Source of the DNA: UBA4665 sp036388555
Lineage (GTDB): Bacteria > Patescibacteriota > Saccharimonadia > Saccharimonadales > UBA4665
Assembly (NCBI GenBank): GCA_036388555.1
Contig: DASVRP010000007.1
Location: 62,001-126,000, forward strand
Length of the DNA: 64,000 nucleotides
Direction of reading: 5' to 3'
Positions 43,998 through 53,245 of this stretch are shown piece by piece. The first letter of the stretch is position 1, and the number at the start of each line of letters is the position of its first letter. A program made the translations under genes and the position numbers. The notes beneath the pieces are model-generated. The model had not been told where the DNA came from. It saw nothing but the letters and a program-made list of their open reading frames with translations, and made no database searches.

Positions 43998-46900
43998 CTA
44001 TTGGTTGGTTATCGTAAAGCTCAGGGCGCCGACATAGACGTTGGCATTGCTCTTTGCTTTGACATTAATTTTGAAAATCGCAAAGTTGTTTGCTGAGGCC
44101 GTAGTGAAACCACAGGTTGAAAGCTCATTGCCGTTGATCTGCTGCGTCTGCCAGCTGTTCGCTGTGGTTGTTACCAGAGTTTCTTTGATATTATTGACCG
44201 TATCATAACATTGGGTCAGCTGACCACCTTCGCTTCTGAATAGCTCATATGAGACAGAGCCATTAGTTACATTGTCAGTTCGGGCGGTCAGCTGAATCGT
44301 CGAATCACTTTGGAACTGCTTGAAGCCGCCGGGGAGCTGGTACGAGATGTATATGCTGTAGGTCTGCTGCGTGGCCTGCGGCGACGTCCATTTGTAGAAG
44401 TTCAGCGCCTGCCCTGTGCTGCAGAGCGACGTGTTGATCGCCAGCACGGTGCTCTGGTTGGAACAGAAGTCGGCTGTCATCGTGCCGATGCCGGTACCGT
44501 TCAGGACGGCGCCGCCGTATTCTGGAACAAGGTTGATGAATGTATCCGGTGCCGAACCACAGGCACCCCAGCCGTTCGCCTGGTAACATTGGATGCGGCC
44601 GCTAGTGGTGTCGTAGTACATCGAACCGTAGTAGACGTCATTGCCGGCCGCAACCGGAGGACTGGATGAACGGTCGAGCGTGAAAAGTGTCGCCGGGCCA
44701 CCATAGATACCGCCACCGATCTGGACGTTCGGAGGTGTCGAGCTGATGGTGCTCAGCGTCACGCTGACGTTATCGATATAGTAGCTGCGGGCCGTCGTAT
44801 CGGGCTGGCGGACATACAGGTATGGGCTGGTGGCGGGAGTCGAATCAGTCGTGAAGGTACAGGTTACCTTGGACCAGCCAGTCGTGGTCAAAGCCTGGGT
44901 ACTATATGATACGCAGTCAGCAAAGTTAGTGCCGCCGTTGCGGCTATAGCTGACAGTGAGGCCGCTGAAGGTACCGCTGCTCATCTTGCCCGTAAACGAA
45001 ACCTGGTACTTAGTGCTTGGCGCCAGGTTGGCAGTCAGTCGGTTACGGAAACCTGAATTTAGTGCTGGCGCACTGTTGACGCTAGCCGAGGCCTGCCCGG
45101 TGGCGACATTCGCCAGATTGGTGTGGCGGTCGACCGTACCCGGCCCGACAGCGCCCCAGTCGGTACTGAAGGTCGCGGTCGTCTCGGCGCCACCGTTGGC
45201 GACGTATTCGATGGCGCTGTTGTTGACCGACAGCAGGTTGGTACCGATCGACGACTGGACCTCGAAGACACTGCCGATGATCGGGTTGCTGGCGCTGTTG
45301 CGGATCGTCAGTCCGTTCGACGACGAGGTGTTGTTCAGCAGGATCTCGGCGCCGCCGGCAGCTGCCAGCGTGTTGTCATAAGCTGCCTGCAGGGTGGTCG
45401 AGCTGCTGGCGCCGGCCGCGGTCCAGTCGGTACCGTTCCAGACCATGGTAGCCGACGTGTTCTGGCGCATCGCGATCTGGTTGCCGGTGCCGCCGCCGTT
45501 GATAGACAAGGTGAAGTCATTCGAGCCATTGGCTGCCGTGACGTAGACCAGGCGGCCGGCGATCTGGTACGTCGGATCGGGCATCGTGACGGTCACATTG
45601 AGGGCTGTAGCATTGACGATGACGGCCGCCTTATTGTCGATATTGGTCTGAGCCAACGTACAGTTCGAGGAACAATCGGCATTCGTGACCGTCGAGAAGG
45701 CCGGCGTATCCAGCAGTACGACGCCGCGGCCGCCAGCGCCGTCTCCGACGCCTCCGGTCAGTACGACATTACCACCATTGCTTCCCGAGCCACTGGCGGC
45801 CGCACCACCGCGCAGCTCAAGATTATTGCCGGCGCCGCTGCCCGCCTGGGCGACCTGCACGGTACGGGCGGAACCGGCACTGAAGGTCAGGTTGCCGTCC
45901 AGACCGGTACTACCACTGACGTAGAACTGATAATTATTCGGGTTGGAAGTCGTGCCGACGGTCAGGATGCCTGGGGCTGAGGTCGTGATGCCGACCTTGC
46001 CGAGAACGATGGAAGTCGCCGTCGAAGTACCGATGTTCAGTACCGTGGCCGTCGTCTGGTCGAACGAACCGGCATTGAAGCTTGCGGCGATGCCGACTCC
46101 GCTGATGTTGATATTCCCGGTGTCAGGCGTACCAGGGGTCGAACCCTGCAGCGTGACGAACGTGCCGACCGGTCCGCAGGCCGAGAAAGTCAGGTTCGTC
46201 GTCGACCCGGAGGCCGTCTGCAGACACTGCGCCCCGGCAATCGGCGCGCTGCCCGGTAGGTTGAGGGCGTAACTGGCATTCAGGGCCGGAGCGGACAGTG
46301 TCACCGTCCGGTTATTGCCGGTACCGTCACGGAATACGATGCCGCCGGCAGCGGTCGTTGACCCGAGGCTCAGAGCGTTGTTGCCCTGCAGCGATAGCGT
46401 CTGGCCGGATGATACCGTGGTATTGCGGGCGATCGTGATGCCGGTCGTGTTGGTCGACCCTATCGTCAGTGCCCCGGAAGTGGCAGCGTCGAGGGTATTC
46501 CCCTGGAGCGTTCCGCCGGTCGTGATATTTCCGCTGACGTTCAGCGACCCAGTCTGCTGGCTGGATGGTGACAGTTGCGCCAGGGCCGAGCTGTCGAGCC
46601 CGTCGAGCATATCAGCATTGAAAGCGTATGGTACCGAGGTCAGGCGGACACGCGGCGACATCTCGGTGTCACCGTTGAATACGACGCCGATGTACAACGA
46701 ATCGGTATTGAAGTTGACCGAGCCCGGCAGCGTCGTTGCGTCACCGAGGTTGGTCTGGAAGATGCCGTTGACGGTGGTCAGGCTCTTGGTCTCTTCCCAG
46801 ACGCATGTAGTGGCACAAGGTGTCGCCGTGGCGCCCGAAGCGGCGGTGTAGATGCGGAATTTAAAGGTATAGCTGGCGTCGGGCACGTTAGTACCATTGG

Positions 46901-47087
46901 TATTGACCACCTTGCCCTGGAAGTTGATCGTCTTGTAGTTGCCGACAGCAGCCTCGGCCCGGCCGGTAAAGGTATGGGTGATGACCTGGGAAACGAGCAG
47001 CATCAGGGCAGACAGCACGAAGACTGCTACCATATATGCAGCACGCCGCCTCACCTGCAGGTCCCTATGAAAAGTTATGTTTCTCAT
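43998..47087 (-). CDS. Large secreted fibre-like surface protein with CBM-like domain
   Basis: 1029 aa from the ATG at 47087. Signal/anchor segment at about 17-40 (AAYMVAVFVLSALMLLVSQVI). The next domain (NFQGKVVNTNGTNVPDASYT, then PRVRLTSVPYAFNADMLDGL) is a conserved bacterial unit that often opens phage-fibre-like chains. About 500 aa of Thr/Gly/Ser/Asn beta repeats follow. A jelly-roll region near the second third (YVANGGAETTATFSTDWGA to YYIDNVSVTLS) looks like a CBM4/9-type carbohydrate-binding module. The C-terminal part is a separate beta domain with four Cys. It is probably a long adhesive surface fibre. Confidence 0.78.
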   Translation of the reverse strand: MRNITFHRDLQVRRRAAYMVAVFVLSALMLLVSQVITHTFTGRAEAAVGNYKTINFQGKVVNTNGTNVPDASYTFKFRIYTAASGATATPCATTCVWEETKSLTTVNGIFQTNLGDATTLPGSVNFNTDSLYIGVVFNGDTEMSPRVRLTSVPYAFNADMLDGLDSSALAQLSPSSQQTGSLNVSGNITTGGTLQGNTLDAATSGALTIGSTNTTGITIARNTTVSSGQTLSLQGNNALSLGSTTAAGGIVFRDGTGNNRTVTLSAPALNASYALNLPGSAPIAGAQCLQTASGSTTNLTFSACGPVGTFVTLQGSTPGTPDTGNINISGVGIAASFNAGSFDQTTATVLNIGTSTATSIVLGKVGITTSAPGILTVGTTSNPNNYQFYVSGSTGLDGNLTFSAGSARTVQVAQAGSGAGNNLELRGGAAASGSGSNGGNVVLTGGVGDGAGGRGVVLLDTPAFSTVTNADCSSNCTLAQTNIDNKAAVIVNATALNVTVTMPDPTYQIAGRLVYVTAANGSNDFTLSINGGGTGNQIAMRQNTSATMVWNGTDWTAAGASSSTTLQAAYDNTLAAAGGAEILLNNTSSSNGLTIRNSASNPIIGSVFEVQSSIGTNLLSVNNSAIEYVANGGAETTATFSTDWGAVGPGTVDRHTNLANVATGQASASVNSAPALNSGFRNRLTANLAPSTKYQVSFTGKMSSGTFSGLTVSYSRNGGTNFADCVSYSTQALTTTGWSKVTCTFTTDSTPATSPYLYVRQPDTTARSYYIDNVSVTLSTISSTPPNVQIGGGIYGGPATLFTLDRSSSPPVAAGNDVYYGSMYYDTTSGRIQCYQANGWGACGSAPDTFINLVPEYGGAVLNGTGIGTMTADFCSNQSTVLAINTSLCSTGQALNFYKWTSPQATQQTYSIYISYQLPGGFKQFQSDSTIQLTARTDNVTNGSVSYELFRSEGGQLTQCYDTVNNIKETLVTTTANSWQTQQINGNELSTCGFTTASANNFAIFKINVKAKSNANVYVGALSFTITNQ

Positions 47088-47193
47088 CCCCAAAATTCAC
47101 ACCCCTACTCCGATGATCTAACACCGTGTAGTTCTACCCACAAGCATAACAGTTTCAAGGGTTTCAAACAATCCGCTTACGCTGTTTTTTGCG

Positions 47194-48285
47194 CTATTTG
47201 CGGGTGATCCGGGACGGTAATGTCCAGAGCTGGCGGAACAGGCTGCGGACTACTTTCACCAGCCGGCGGCGCAGCGTACGGCTGATAGCCAGGACTACCA
47301 CGGCGGCGGCCAGGATCGCCAGCAGCAGCATCGTTCCAAGATTGAGATACAGGAACTGTTTTTCGACCGTCTTGAAGGCGACAGTGTCGTCATAGCGGTA
47401 AGCGACGGACAGCGTGTAGCGTCCGGGCACTAATGGTTTCGCGGTATCCGTCAGTGAGGCTCGCAGCTGGCGGAAACTCTCTGGCAGGATGATGCCGGAG
47501 TCAGGGTTGATGATGCCGCGCCGGACGATGGTGCCGCGAGGGTCCTTGACCGTCACGATGCCGCGCGGCGTCACATGGACGTTGCCAGAGTTCTGGAAGC
47601 GGAATTTCGCCTCATCAGGCAGCTGGAAGATATGCGGACGGACGCTGAAGTCACTGAGGCCGAGTTTGTAGACTTCCCCGCCCTGCTTCTTGACGAAGAG
47701 CAGCGACGAAACGACCTGGTCGATCTGCACCTTCTGGCTGCCGGATGACCCGACCTCGGTCGGCGTCACCAGGACGGCACCGTAGTGTCCGCCCGGGGCC
47801 AGCGATTCCTTGTTCTCGATAGTAACGGGGATCTTCTCGGTGGCATTCGGTTCGACGACAACCCGGTCCTTGCCGAGCGTCACCCACTGTGACAGGGCGT
47901 ATTTGTAGCTGAGCTGTTTCTCAGCGTTGCCGACGAACAGGACGCCGCCGGTCTCGTCGAGACTGCCGAAATCGACCACCGATAAGGCAAATTCATACGG
48001 CACCGTGGCGTTATTGGTCACTGAGAATTCAAACACCTTCTCCGGCTGGTCGGCCGGCATCGTCACCTGCTGGAAGGCCGGTGATATCGTCACGCCGCCG
48101 CGTTTACTGGTACCGACGGCTGGCGCGGGCTGACGTCCTCCGCCCGGCGCGGCTGGACGCTGGTCGGCCGGAACCTGGACCTGGGCCGGTATCTGGGCCT
48201 GAGCTGATGCTTGGGCCGGTGCGGCGACTGCCAGCAACATCAGGACCATCAGGCAGCAGACTATGGGATGGAACCTGCGCTTCAT
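47194..48285 (-). CDS. DUF916-like anchored surface protein
   Basis: 363 aa. Signal peptide (about 1-28, to AQASAQA), a Pro/Gln-rich spacer, then two Ig-like domains: VTISPAFQQVTMPADQPEKV to about 170, and FRFQNSGNVHVTPRGIVTVK to about 300. A C-terminal membrane helix (LGTMLLLAILAAAVVVLAIS) and a basic tail follow. This is the architecture of DUF916/DUF3324 proteins, which in Firmicutes hold WxL proteins at the wall. Family assignment is by architecture and short motifs only. Its ATG overlaps the stop of the preceding gene by one base (TGATG), so translation is coupled with a second protein of the same type. Confidence 0.72.
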   Translation of the reverse strand: MKRRFHPIVCCLMVLMLLAVAAPAQASAQAQIPAQVQVPADQRPAAPGGGRQPAPAVGTSKRGGVTISPAFQQVTMPADQPEKVFEFSVTNNATVPYEFALSVVDFGSLDETGGVLFVGNAEKQLSYKYALSQWVTLGKDRVVVEPNATEKIPVTIENKESLAPGGHYGAVLVTPTEVGSSGSQKVQIDQVVSSLLFVKKQGGEVYKLGLSDFSVRPHIFQLPDEAKFRFQNSGNVHVTPRGIVTVKDPRGTIVRRGIINPDSGIILPESFRQLRASLTDTAKPLVPGRYTLSVAYRYDDTVAFKTVEKQFLYLNLGTMLLLAILAAAVVVLAISRTLRRRLVKVVRSLFRQLWTLPSRITRK

Positions 48286-49670
48286 CAGTCCTTGAGCTCT
48301 GGAGCAGTCTTAGGTTGCGGAGTCGAAGCGTCAGTCTTGGCAGTACGCGGTACCGCAATCGCTGGCGGCGCTCCCGGAGCAGCCGACGCCTTGGCAGGCT
48401 TGTCCGTTTTGTCAGCTTTGGAGCCGGCCGGTCTGGCGGATCTGACTATCTCGGGCGGTTCCGGCGGCGCAGACTGCAGGTCGAGATCCGGACCGGCTTC
48501 TGTTACAGATTTTGCTTCAGGTTCAGCCGGTACACCTTGGTCTTGCTTAACGGTTTCCATGCTGGAGACATCGTCGCTATCGTCATTCTCGTCGTCATCA
48601 TCCTTGCCAGGTCTGCGGCTGCGCTCGCGCTTATTCTTGCCCCTACCACCCGGGTGCAGATTCTTCCAGATACTACGGATTATCATCCAGACGCCGGCAC
48701 CGACCAGCAACAGGATCAGCAGTGCTACGCCGAGGATACGCCATGGAATGACCCAGAAACTGACCGTCGCCTCGATCGGGACATCCCGCTGGCCGTTATC
48801 ATATACGGCCACCAACGTGGCGGTGTAGCGCCCCATCCGGAACTTCTGCAGGTCGCTGAAATTCCATTTCAGGTCTTTCGTTGTCTTGGTGCCTTCTGTT
48901 TTGACTTCATAATGCGGGAAGCCATCGTTCCAGCCGGAGGTAAAGCTGCGGTTGGTTCCCGGCAGGATATTTCCGCGCTGCGTGTTGAATTCAAGCACCG
49001 CGATCTGCTTCTCGCCACGTTTGATGAAGATGCTTCCGGTCGGTGAAACATGGGTATTACCGGAGTTACGCAGTCTTATGTCTAGGTTGGCCGGCAAAAA
49101 TTCATAGACTTTACGGTCCGCTGTCAGCGCGGCGACCTTGGCTTCGCGTTTGGCCCCGGGAGCATCGACGTCCAGCAGTACCAGGCTGGCGACGCCACCT
49201 TCCACCGCGCTGGCGCCTCCGGTCGGTTTGTCCGGGGTAGCACGCGAGAACAGGACCGCCAGGTAGTAGCCGAATGCCGCCTCCGGAGGCGCTTTTATCG
49301 TCATCTTGACCGTCTTCCAGACATTCGGTTCGGCAGTGAACGTATTCTCGGAGAAACTCACCCAATCAAAATAGGTGTCCTTCGGTTCGCGCTCCTGCAG
49401 CTGTGGGTTGCCGGACGTGCCGTTGGCACCGAACTTCAGCAGTTCTATCTTGAGTTTCTCAGGGGTCGTGCCATTGTTTTTTACGCGCAGGTCGGCAGTG
49501 ATCGTCTTGCCAGGCTTGGTCACGACGTTCAGCGGGATCGGCGACGTCGTCAGGCTGAGCGGAGGCCGGGTCGTGTTCGCCTGGGCACTGGCCAGGGCCG
49601 GCATCAATACGACGCCAAGAAATACAGCAAGCGTTACAGACCAGAGCCCCATTTTTCTAACGTGATACAT
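48285..49670 (-). CDS. DUF916-like anchored surface protein with long acidic/basic tail
   Basis: 461 aa. Signal peptide (about 1-29), two Ig-like domains (PLSLTTSPIPLNVVTKPGKT, then NLDIRLRNSGNTHVSPTGSI), a membrane helix at about 320-341 (WRILGVALLILLLVGAGVWM), then about 115 cytoplasmic residues rich in Lys, Asp, Glu and Pro. The SGNTHVSPTGSI segment matches SGNVHVTPRGIV of the next gene and FGNIHVQPFGKI at 61077, marking the three as paralogues. A TATAAT box is 8 nt before the ATG. The cytoplasmic tail could signal or dock inside the cell; that is inference. Confidence 0.72.
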   Translation of the reverse strand: MYHVRKMGLWSVTLAVFLGVVLMPALASAQANTTRPPLSLTTSPIPLNVVTKPGKTITADLRVKNNGTTPEKLKIELLKFGANGTSGNPQLQEREPKDTYFDWVSFSENTFTAEPNVWKTVKMTIKAPPEAAFGYYLAVLFSRATPDKPTGGASAVEGGVASLVLLDVDAPGAKREAKVAALTADRKVYEFLPANLDIRLRNSGNTHVSPTGSIFIKRGEKQIAVLEFNTQRGNILPGTNRSFTSGWNDGFPHYEVKTEGTKTTKDLKWNFSDLQKFRMGRYTATLVAVYDNGQRDVPIEATVSFWVIPWRILGVALLILLLVGAGVWMIIRSIWKNLHPGGRGKNKRERSRRPGKDDDDENDDSDDVSSMETVKQDQGVPAEPEAKSVTEAGPDLDLQSAPPEPPEIVRSARPAGSKADKTDKPAKASAAPGAPPAIAVPRTAKTDASTPQPKTAPELKD

Positions 49671-49678
49671 CTGTGCTC

Positions 49679-49684
49679 ATTATA
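49679..49684 (-). promoter_or_regulatory. -10 box of the DUF916-like pair, leaderless arrangement
   Basis: Consensus TATAAT on the minus strand, 8 nt before the ATG at 49670. It drives the coupled genes 49670-48285 and 48285-47194. Confidence 0.6.
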
Positions 49685-49748
49685 TAACGCCAATACTGCT
49701 TATGTATAATTCTCGGCGCGCCATGACAGTCATCAAAGCCCTTGAAGG

Positions 49749-50807
49749 CTAGAACTGGCCGGCGCCGATGACCTGGACGACGTCGGTATAATCAGATGCG
49801 GCCGGGGTGATGCCGGCGATGGTCGCGCTGGCTTCGAGGGTGACGACAGCCGTATCGGTCGTACCGGTATTGGATGCGACCTGGCGGTATGAGTTGTCGA
49901 CGCCACTACCGTCATTCGATACACCAGTCGCGTCGTAAGCGGCTGGGACACTGGTCGTACCGACGCCGCCCACCTGGGAAAGCGCGGTGACACCCCAGAC
50001 ATACTGCTCGGTCGTTGCCGCACTGTCGACGTCGACAGCAGTACCGGGAGTAGTCGGGGCGATGTTCTTGGCAACGCCGGTCGAATACAGACCGTTGGTG
50101 TCGGAGTTACGCATCCAGGCGACCCAGCCGGTCTTGGCGTTGGTGTTGACCGTGAATGTCCGTGGAGTAGTGCGGCGCTTGGTACCTGGCGTCAGGTCGG
50201 CTGTGAAGGCCGTGGTGTTGGCATCGAGCTGGAAGTTGAAGGTCGGTGGTACATTGGCTGTGACGGTGATCTGGTCCTCGGAGACGACACGCAGAGCAAC
50301 GACAGCTTTGTCGGCTTCTGTAGCGCCGTTGTTGGTCGTCAGGATGGCGTGATACTCACCGGCGTTCGGCGTAACGACTGCACTGCCGGTCATATCAAAA
50401 CAATATGCCGTGGAGTTCGCCAGGTTGCTGATTGCTACTGTAATAGTGCCGCTGAGAACGGTGGGTGTTAATGAACCGGGCAAAGCCGTCGCACCGGTCT
50501 CTGTGGCGCAGGTAGCCGTCGAAATGCTCTGGGCATTAGCTGCAGCAACACTTCCTCCAGTAGTCGTCCATGACGTCGTGTCAGCACCGTTGAAATTCAA
50601 TTTGACATTATCTTCGGTCGCCGTGACGGCAGAGGTCGTAAAGACGACTCTCACCGAAGATGCGGTGGTAGCTTTCATGCGGTCAAGCCTGACGTAGGTA
50701 TTACTCATACCAGCGGCGGAAACATTGCCAAGCAGTAACCCGTTCGTGGCCATGACAAGAGCGACGACTAACGCGAACTTCTGTCCGATGTGAATTCTTC
50801 CCCGCAT
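49749..50807 (-). CDS. Secreted beta-sandwich surface protein (paralogue family A)
   Basis: 352 aa. Signal peptide (FALVVALVMATNGLLLGNVSA, about 11-31). A first Ig-like domain (to about 160), then a domain with ITVTANVPPTFNFQLDANTT and TNAKTGWVAWMRNSDTNG, and a last strand SDYTDVVQVIGAGQF. That order (V-T-A-x-V segment, TNA..G segment, final strand ending in an aromatic residue) recurs at 51567, 59881, 62120 and 63262, so they form one family. No membrane anchor or sortase motif. I think it is a wall-bound or pilus-like subunit, without direct proof. Confidence 0.7.
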   Translation of the reverse strand: MRGRIHIGQKFALVVALVMATNGLLLGNVSAAGMSNTYVRLDRMKATTASSVRVVFTTSAVTATEDNVKLNFNGADTTSWTTTGGSVAAANAQSISTATCATETGATALPGSLTPTVLSGTITVAISNLANSTAYCFDMTGSAVVTPNAGEYHAILTTNNGATEADKAVVALRVVSEDQITVTANVPPTFNFQLDANTTAFTADLTPGTKRRTTPRTFTVNTNAKTGWVAWMRNSDTNGLYSTGVAKNIAPTTPGTAVDVDSAATTEQYVWGVTALSQVGGVGTTSVPAAYDATGVSNDGSGVDNSYRQVASNTGTTDTAVVTLEASATIAGITPAASDYTDVVQVIGAGQF

Positions 50808-50938
50808 GATCCTGCTGTCTCAACCTTTGTGGTTATGCTAACTTGTACCAATAGTACTAAGCCCTATCTGGCGTGTCAACATAGACTTACACTCCAAATA
50901 TGGGATTGTGATGCCGCTTATGCCATTCAAGCGGGCGA

Positions 50939-51565
50939 TCATCGCCATCGTACCGACTCAAGCATCGCCTGATATTCCCGGGCCGTCGCTTCGGAATTGA
51001 TAGACACCGTGCTCATGGTGAACGTCAGCAGCTTGCTGCCGTCCGCTGATTTGTGCACCCAGAAGGCTGTCTGCTGATTGTCCTTGGCGTTCAGTGCCAC
51101 CATTACCTTTTCGCCGTTCACGTTCAACGGCTTGATCTGGTATATTTCCGGTTTGAGTGTGCGCATGTAGTACGAGGAATCATCTTCCAGCTTACCAGAC
51201 GGCAGTTTGGTGACGACGACGGTCAGGATCTTGTTCATCATCCCGGAGGCGATCAGCGTGTGTGATTCCAGGCTGTTGGCATTATCTTTGTTCGGCGGCT
51301 GGATCTCGTACGTATCCGGATAGGCGAACGTAATATGAGAGCCCTCGAACTGCTCGAATTCTACCTGTGGGGCCTGTGATATGCGCTGTTCCGGTATCGG
51401 CGTCACGATGATCCCTTCCGCCGGACCCATCATCATCCGGGCCGCTGCGTAGCCCAGGCCACCCAGGATCCCCAGCACGACCAGAGCGGTGATAAGCCGC
51501 CGCAGGCCCTTGCGCTTCCTGCGCTTAGCTGCCTTCGGTACCGGTGCTGTATCCTGCTTAGCCAT
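50939..51565 (-). CDS. Single-pass membrane protein with PsbP-like extracellular domain
   Basis: 208 aa. A very basic cytoplasmic lead (KAAKRRKRKGLRR), one membrane helix (LITALVVLGILGGLGYAAA, about 22-41) and an extracellular domain (HITFAYPDTYEIQPPN, then YYMRTLKPEIYQIKPLNVNG, ending YQAMLESVRWR). The pattern of a Y-P-x-x-(W/Y) strand and a final F/L-ESVR helix resembles PsbP/DUF1795-like domains. Function unknown. Its ATG lies 1 bp after the stop of the secreted protein gene at 51567, so the two form a unit. Confidence 0.68.
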   Translation of the reverse strand: MAKQDTAPVPKAAKRRKRKGLRRLITALVVLGILGGLGYAAARMMMGPAEGIIVTPIPEQRISQAPQVEFEQFEGSHITFAYPDTYEIQPPNKDNANSLESHTLIASGMMNKILTVVVTKLPSGKLEDDSSYYMRTLKPEIYQIKPLNVNGEKVMVALNAKDNQQTAFWVHKSADGSKLLTFTMSTVSINSEATAREYQAMLESVRWR

Positions 51566-51566
51566 A

Positions 51567-52640
51567 TCAGAAGCTCGGTGCCGCCACGACGGTCAGTTTC
51601 TCGGCATAATCACTCGAGGCCGGGGCGGTCGGCGTCACTTTGGCCTTCAAGCGTAGCGACGATCGTCCTGCCGTGATCGGAGCTCCGGTCGAATAGATGC
51701 GTCTGATGTTTGCGTCAGTCACGCCGACCGTATCGTTCGTACCGTCATACGGGCTGGATACGCTCAGCGGGCCGCCGGCACCTTGGCTGGCCGAGACACT
51801 CTGGGCACCGAATCCCTGCGCCACTGCCGACAGGTCACCGGTCAGCGCAGCGATAGTATACGCCACGGCAGTACTGTGCAGTCCGCCGTGCTGGCCGTAC
51901 ATAAAGATGTTTCCGCCGAAGTCACCGTTGGTATCAAAATCCACCCAGATCCTGTCCGGACTGGTGACGACCGAGCCGGGAGCCAGGTCGTTGAAAGCCA
52001 GGGTATATGGCGCCGCCGACTCGATGTCGGTCGATGCGATGTCCAGGTCGAACGTCAGCGACGGATTCACCGTCGCCGCTGTCGCCACCGCGCCGTATCC
52101 GGATTCGGTGAACTTGCCGTGCATCGCCCGTACCTTGGCCTTATAAGTCGTGTTGGCAGTCAACCCCGACAGGTTGACGCCGTTCACGCCTCCCCACAGG
52201 GCATATGTCTGATAATCCTCAATTCCGAGCGCCGGCCCGACCGTCAGGTCGCTCTGGACATACTGCGTCGTCGTGAAGTTGTCAGTGCTGATAGCGACGG
52301 CGAACGTGGCGTCAGTGGCATTGCCGCCGTTGTCGATGACCAGTTTCAGTTTGTTGTAATAATTGTTGGGATTCGTCAGCGTCGGTGCAGCCGGGACGTT
52401 GGCCAGTTGCGTCGGGACCAGGCCGGTACCTGCATTGTACAGCGTGCCGGACATCTGCGTCCCGCTCGTCTCTCCACTGATCGCCTCCATGGCGTAGGCA
52501 GACGAGGTAGAGTTAGCGGTACCGCCCGACCCGACGCCGTAGCTTTCCAGCTTGTAATTAGTCCCGGCCGGTACGGCCGCGAATGACATGAACAGGCCCG
52601 TCAGTAACATAGCCGGCCCCAAAGTAAGTTTCGTAAACAT
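51567..52640 (-). CDS. Secreted beta-sandwich surface protein (paralogue family A)
   Basis: 357 aa. Signal peptide (MLLTGLFMSFAAVPAG). The N-terminal segment YKLESYGVGSGGTANSTSSA is a motif also seen in other Patescibacteria surface proteins. A Fn3-like middle (LTANTTYKAKVRAMHGKFTE) is followed by the family A end: a beta-sandwich with PSLTFDLDIASTDIESAAPY and SSDYAEKLTVVAAPSF. No anchor. It precedes a membrane protein gene by 1 bp, possibly its partner. Confidence 0.7.
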   Translation of the reverse strand: MFTKLTLGPAMLLTGLFMSFAAVPAGTNYKLESYGVGSGGTANSTSSAYAMEAISGETSGTQMSGTLYNAGTGLVPTQLANVPAAPTLTNPNNYYNKLKLVIDNGGNATDATFAVAISTDNFTTTQYVQSDLTVGPALGIEDYQTYALWGGVNGVNLSGLTANTTYKAKVRAMHGKFTESGYGAVATAATVNPSLTFDLDIASTDIESAAPYTLAFNDLAPGSVVTSPDRIWVDFDTNGDFGGNIFMYGQHGGLHSTAVAYTIAALTGDLSAVAQGFGAQSVSASQGAGGPLSVSSPYDGTNDTVGVTDANIRRIYSTGAPITAGRSSLRLKAKVTPTAPASSDYAEKLTVVAAPSF

Positions 52641-52685
52641 AGCTACAATAACTGTAACCGGAATGAACGGTTACGTCCAGTAGAC

Positions 52686-52961
52686 TTAGGCAGCCGTAGG
52701 ATACTGTTTCTGCATATCCAGGTCGTCAAGCACCATCGCCAGCATCGTTGGCGGGATTTCTTTGCATAGGAGTACGGCAGAGAGCGGAGGCAGTGAATCG
52801 CTCACGCTGAATATATTATTACGGACCGCTTCAATACGGCGTTGATGCTCCTGCGCTATGACCGCATGGCGCTCAGCCTCAGTGCCGGTCAGACTGTTCG
52901 CTTGTGCCGGAGTCAATGCCTCTACGGCGAAGAGTGGTATGCCTAATCTGTTCAGTTCCAT
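52686..52961 (-). CDS. Small hypothetical protein
   Basis: 91 aa from the ATG at 52961, chosen since AAAAGGG lies about 11 nt upstream. It is helical and soluble: IPLFAVEALTPAQANSLTG, then ERHAVIAQEHQRRIEAVRNN, ending DLDMQKQYPTAA. AT-richer than the surface genes around it. No family recognised. It stands apart from the surface genes in its style and seems an independent cytosolic gene. Confidence 0.55.
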   Translation of the reverse strand: MELNRLGIPLFAVEALTPAQANSLTGTEAERHAVIAQEHQRRIEAVRNNIFSVSDSLPPLSAVLLCKEIPPTMLAMVLDDLDMQKQYPTAA

Positions 52962-53245
52962 GATGATGGTGCCCTTTTCATTGGATCGGTACACTGTTGC
53001 ATGTATCGATATTATATTAACATATTTATATCGTATTTGCAAGTTGTTACTGTCTGCTCACGCTCGCCTTCCCTCTTGTCTTATGTATCTAGTTAACACC
53101 CGTTGAGGCAACATGACAATGCTTATGTTAGATTTTTTACAGCATATTTATCACATTGCTAAATAATTTGTCTGGTACTATTTTTGTGTTTTGTCCTAAT
53201 CTATGTATTATAAATGCGGGAAACTACACCAAGGAGGTGATTGTC

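Noticed and set aside
37222..48287. Alternative genetic code (UGA read as Gly, as in Gracilibacteria)
   Set aside because: UGA ends several genes at sensible places, including the coupled ATGA and TGATG junctions at 37222-37225, 48285 and 59881, and reading through would run into unrelated frames.
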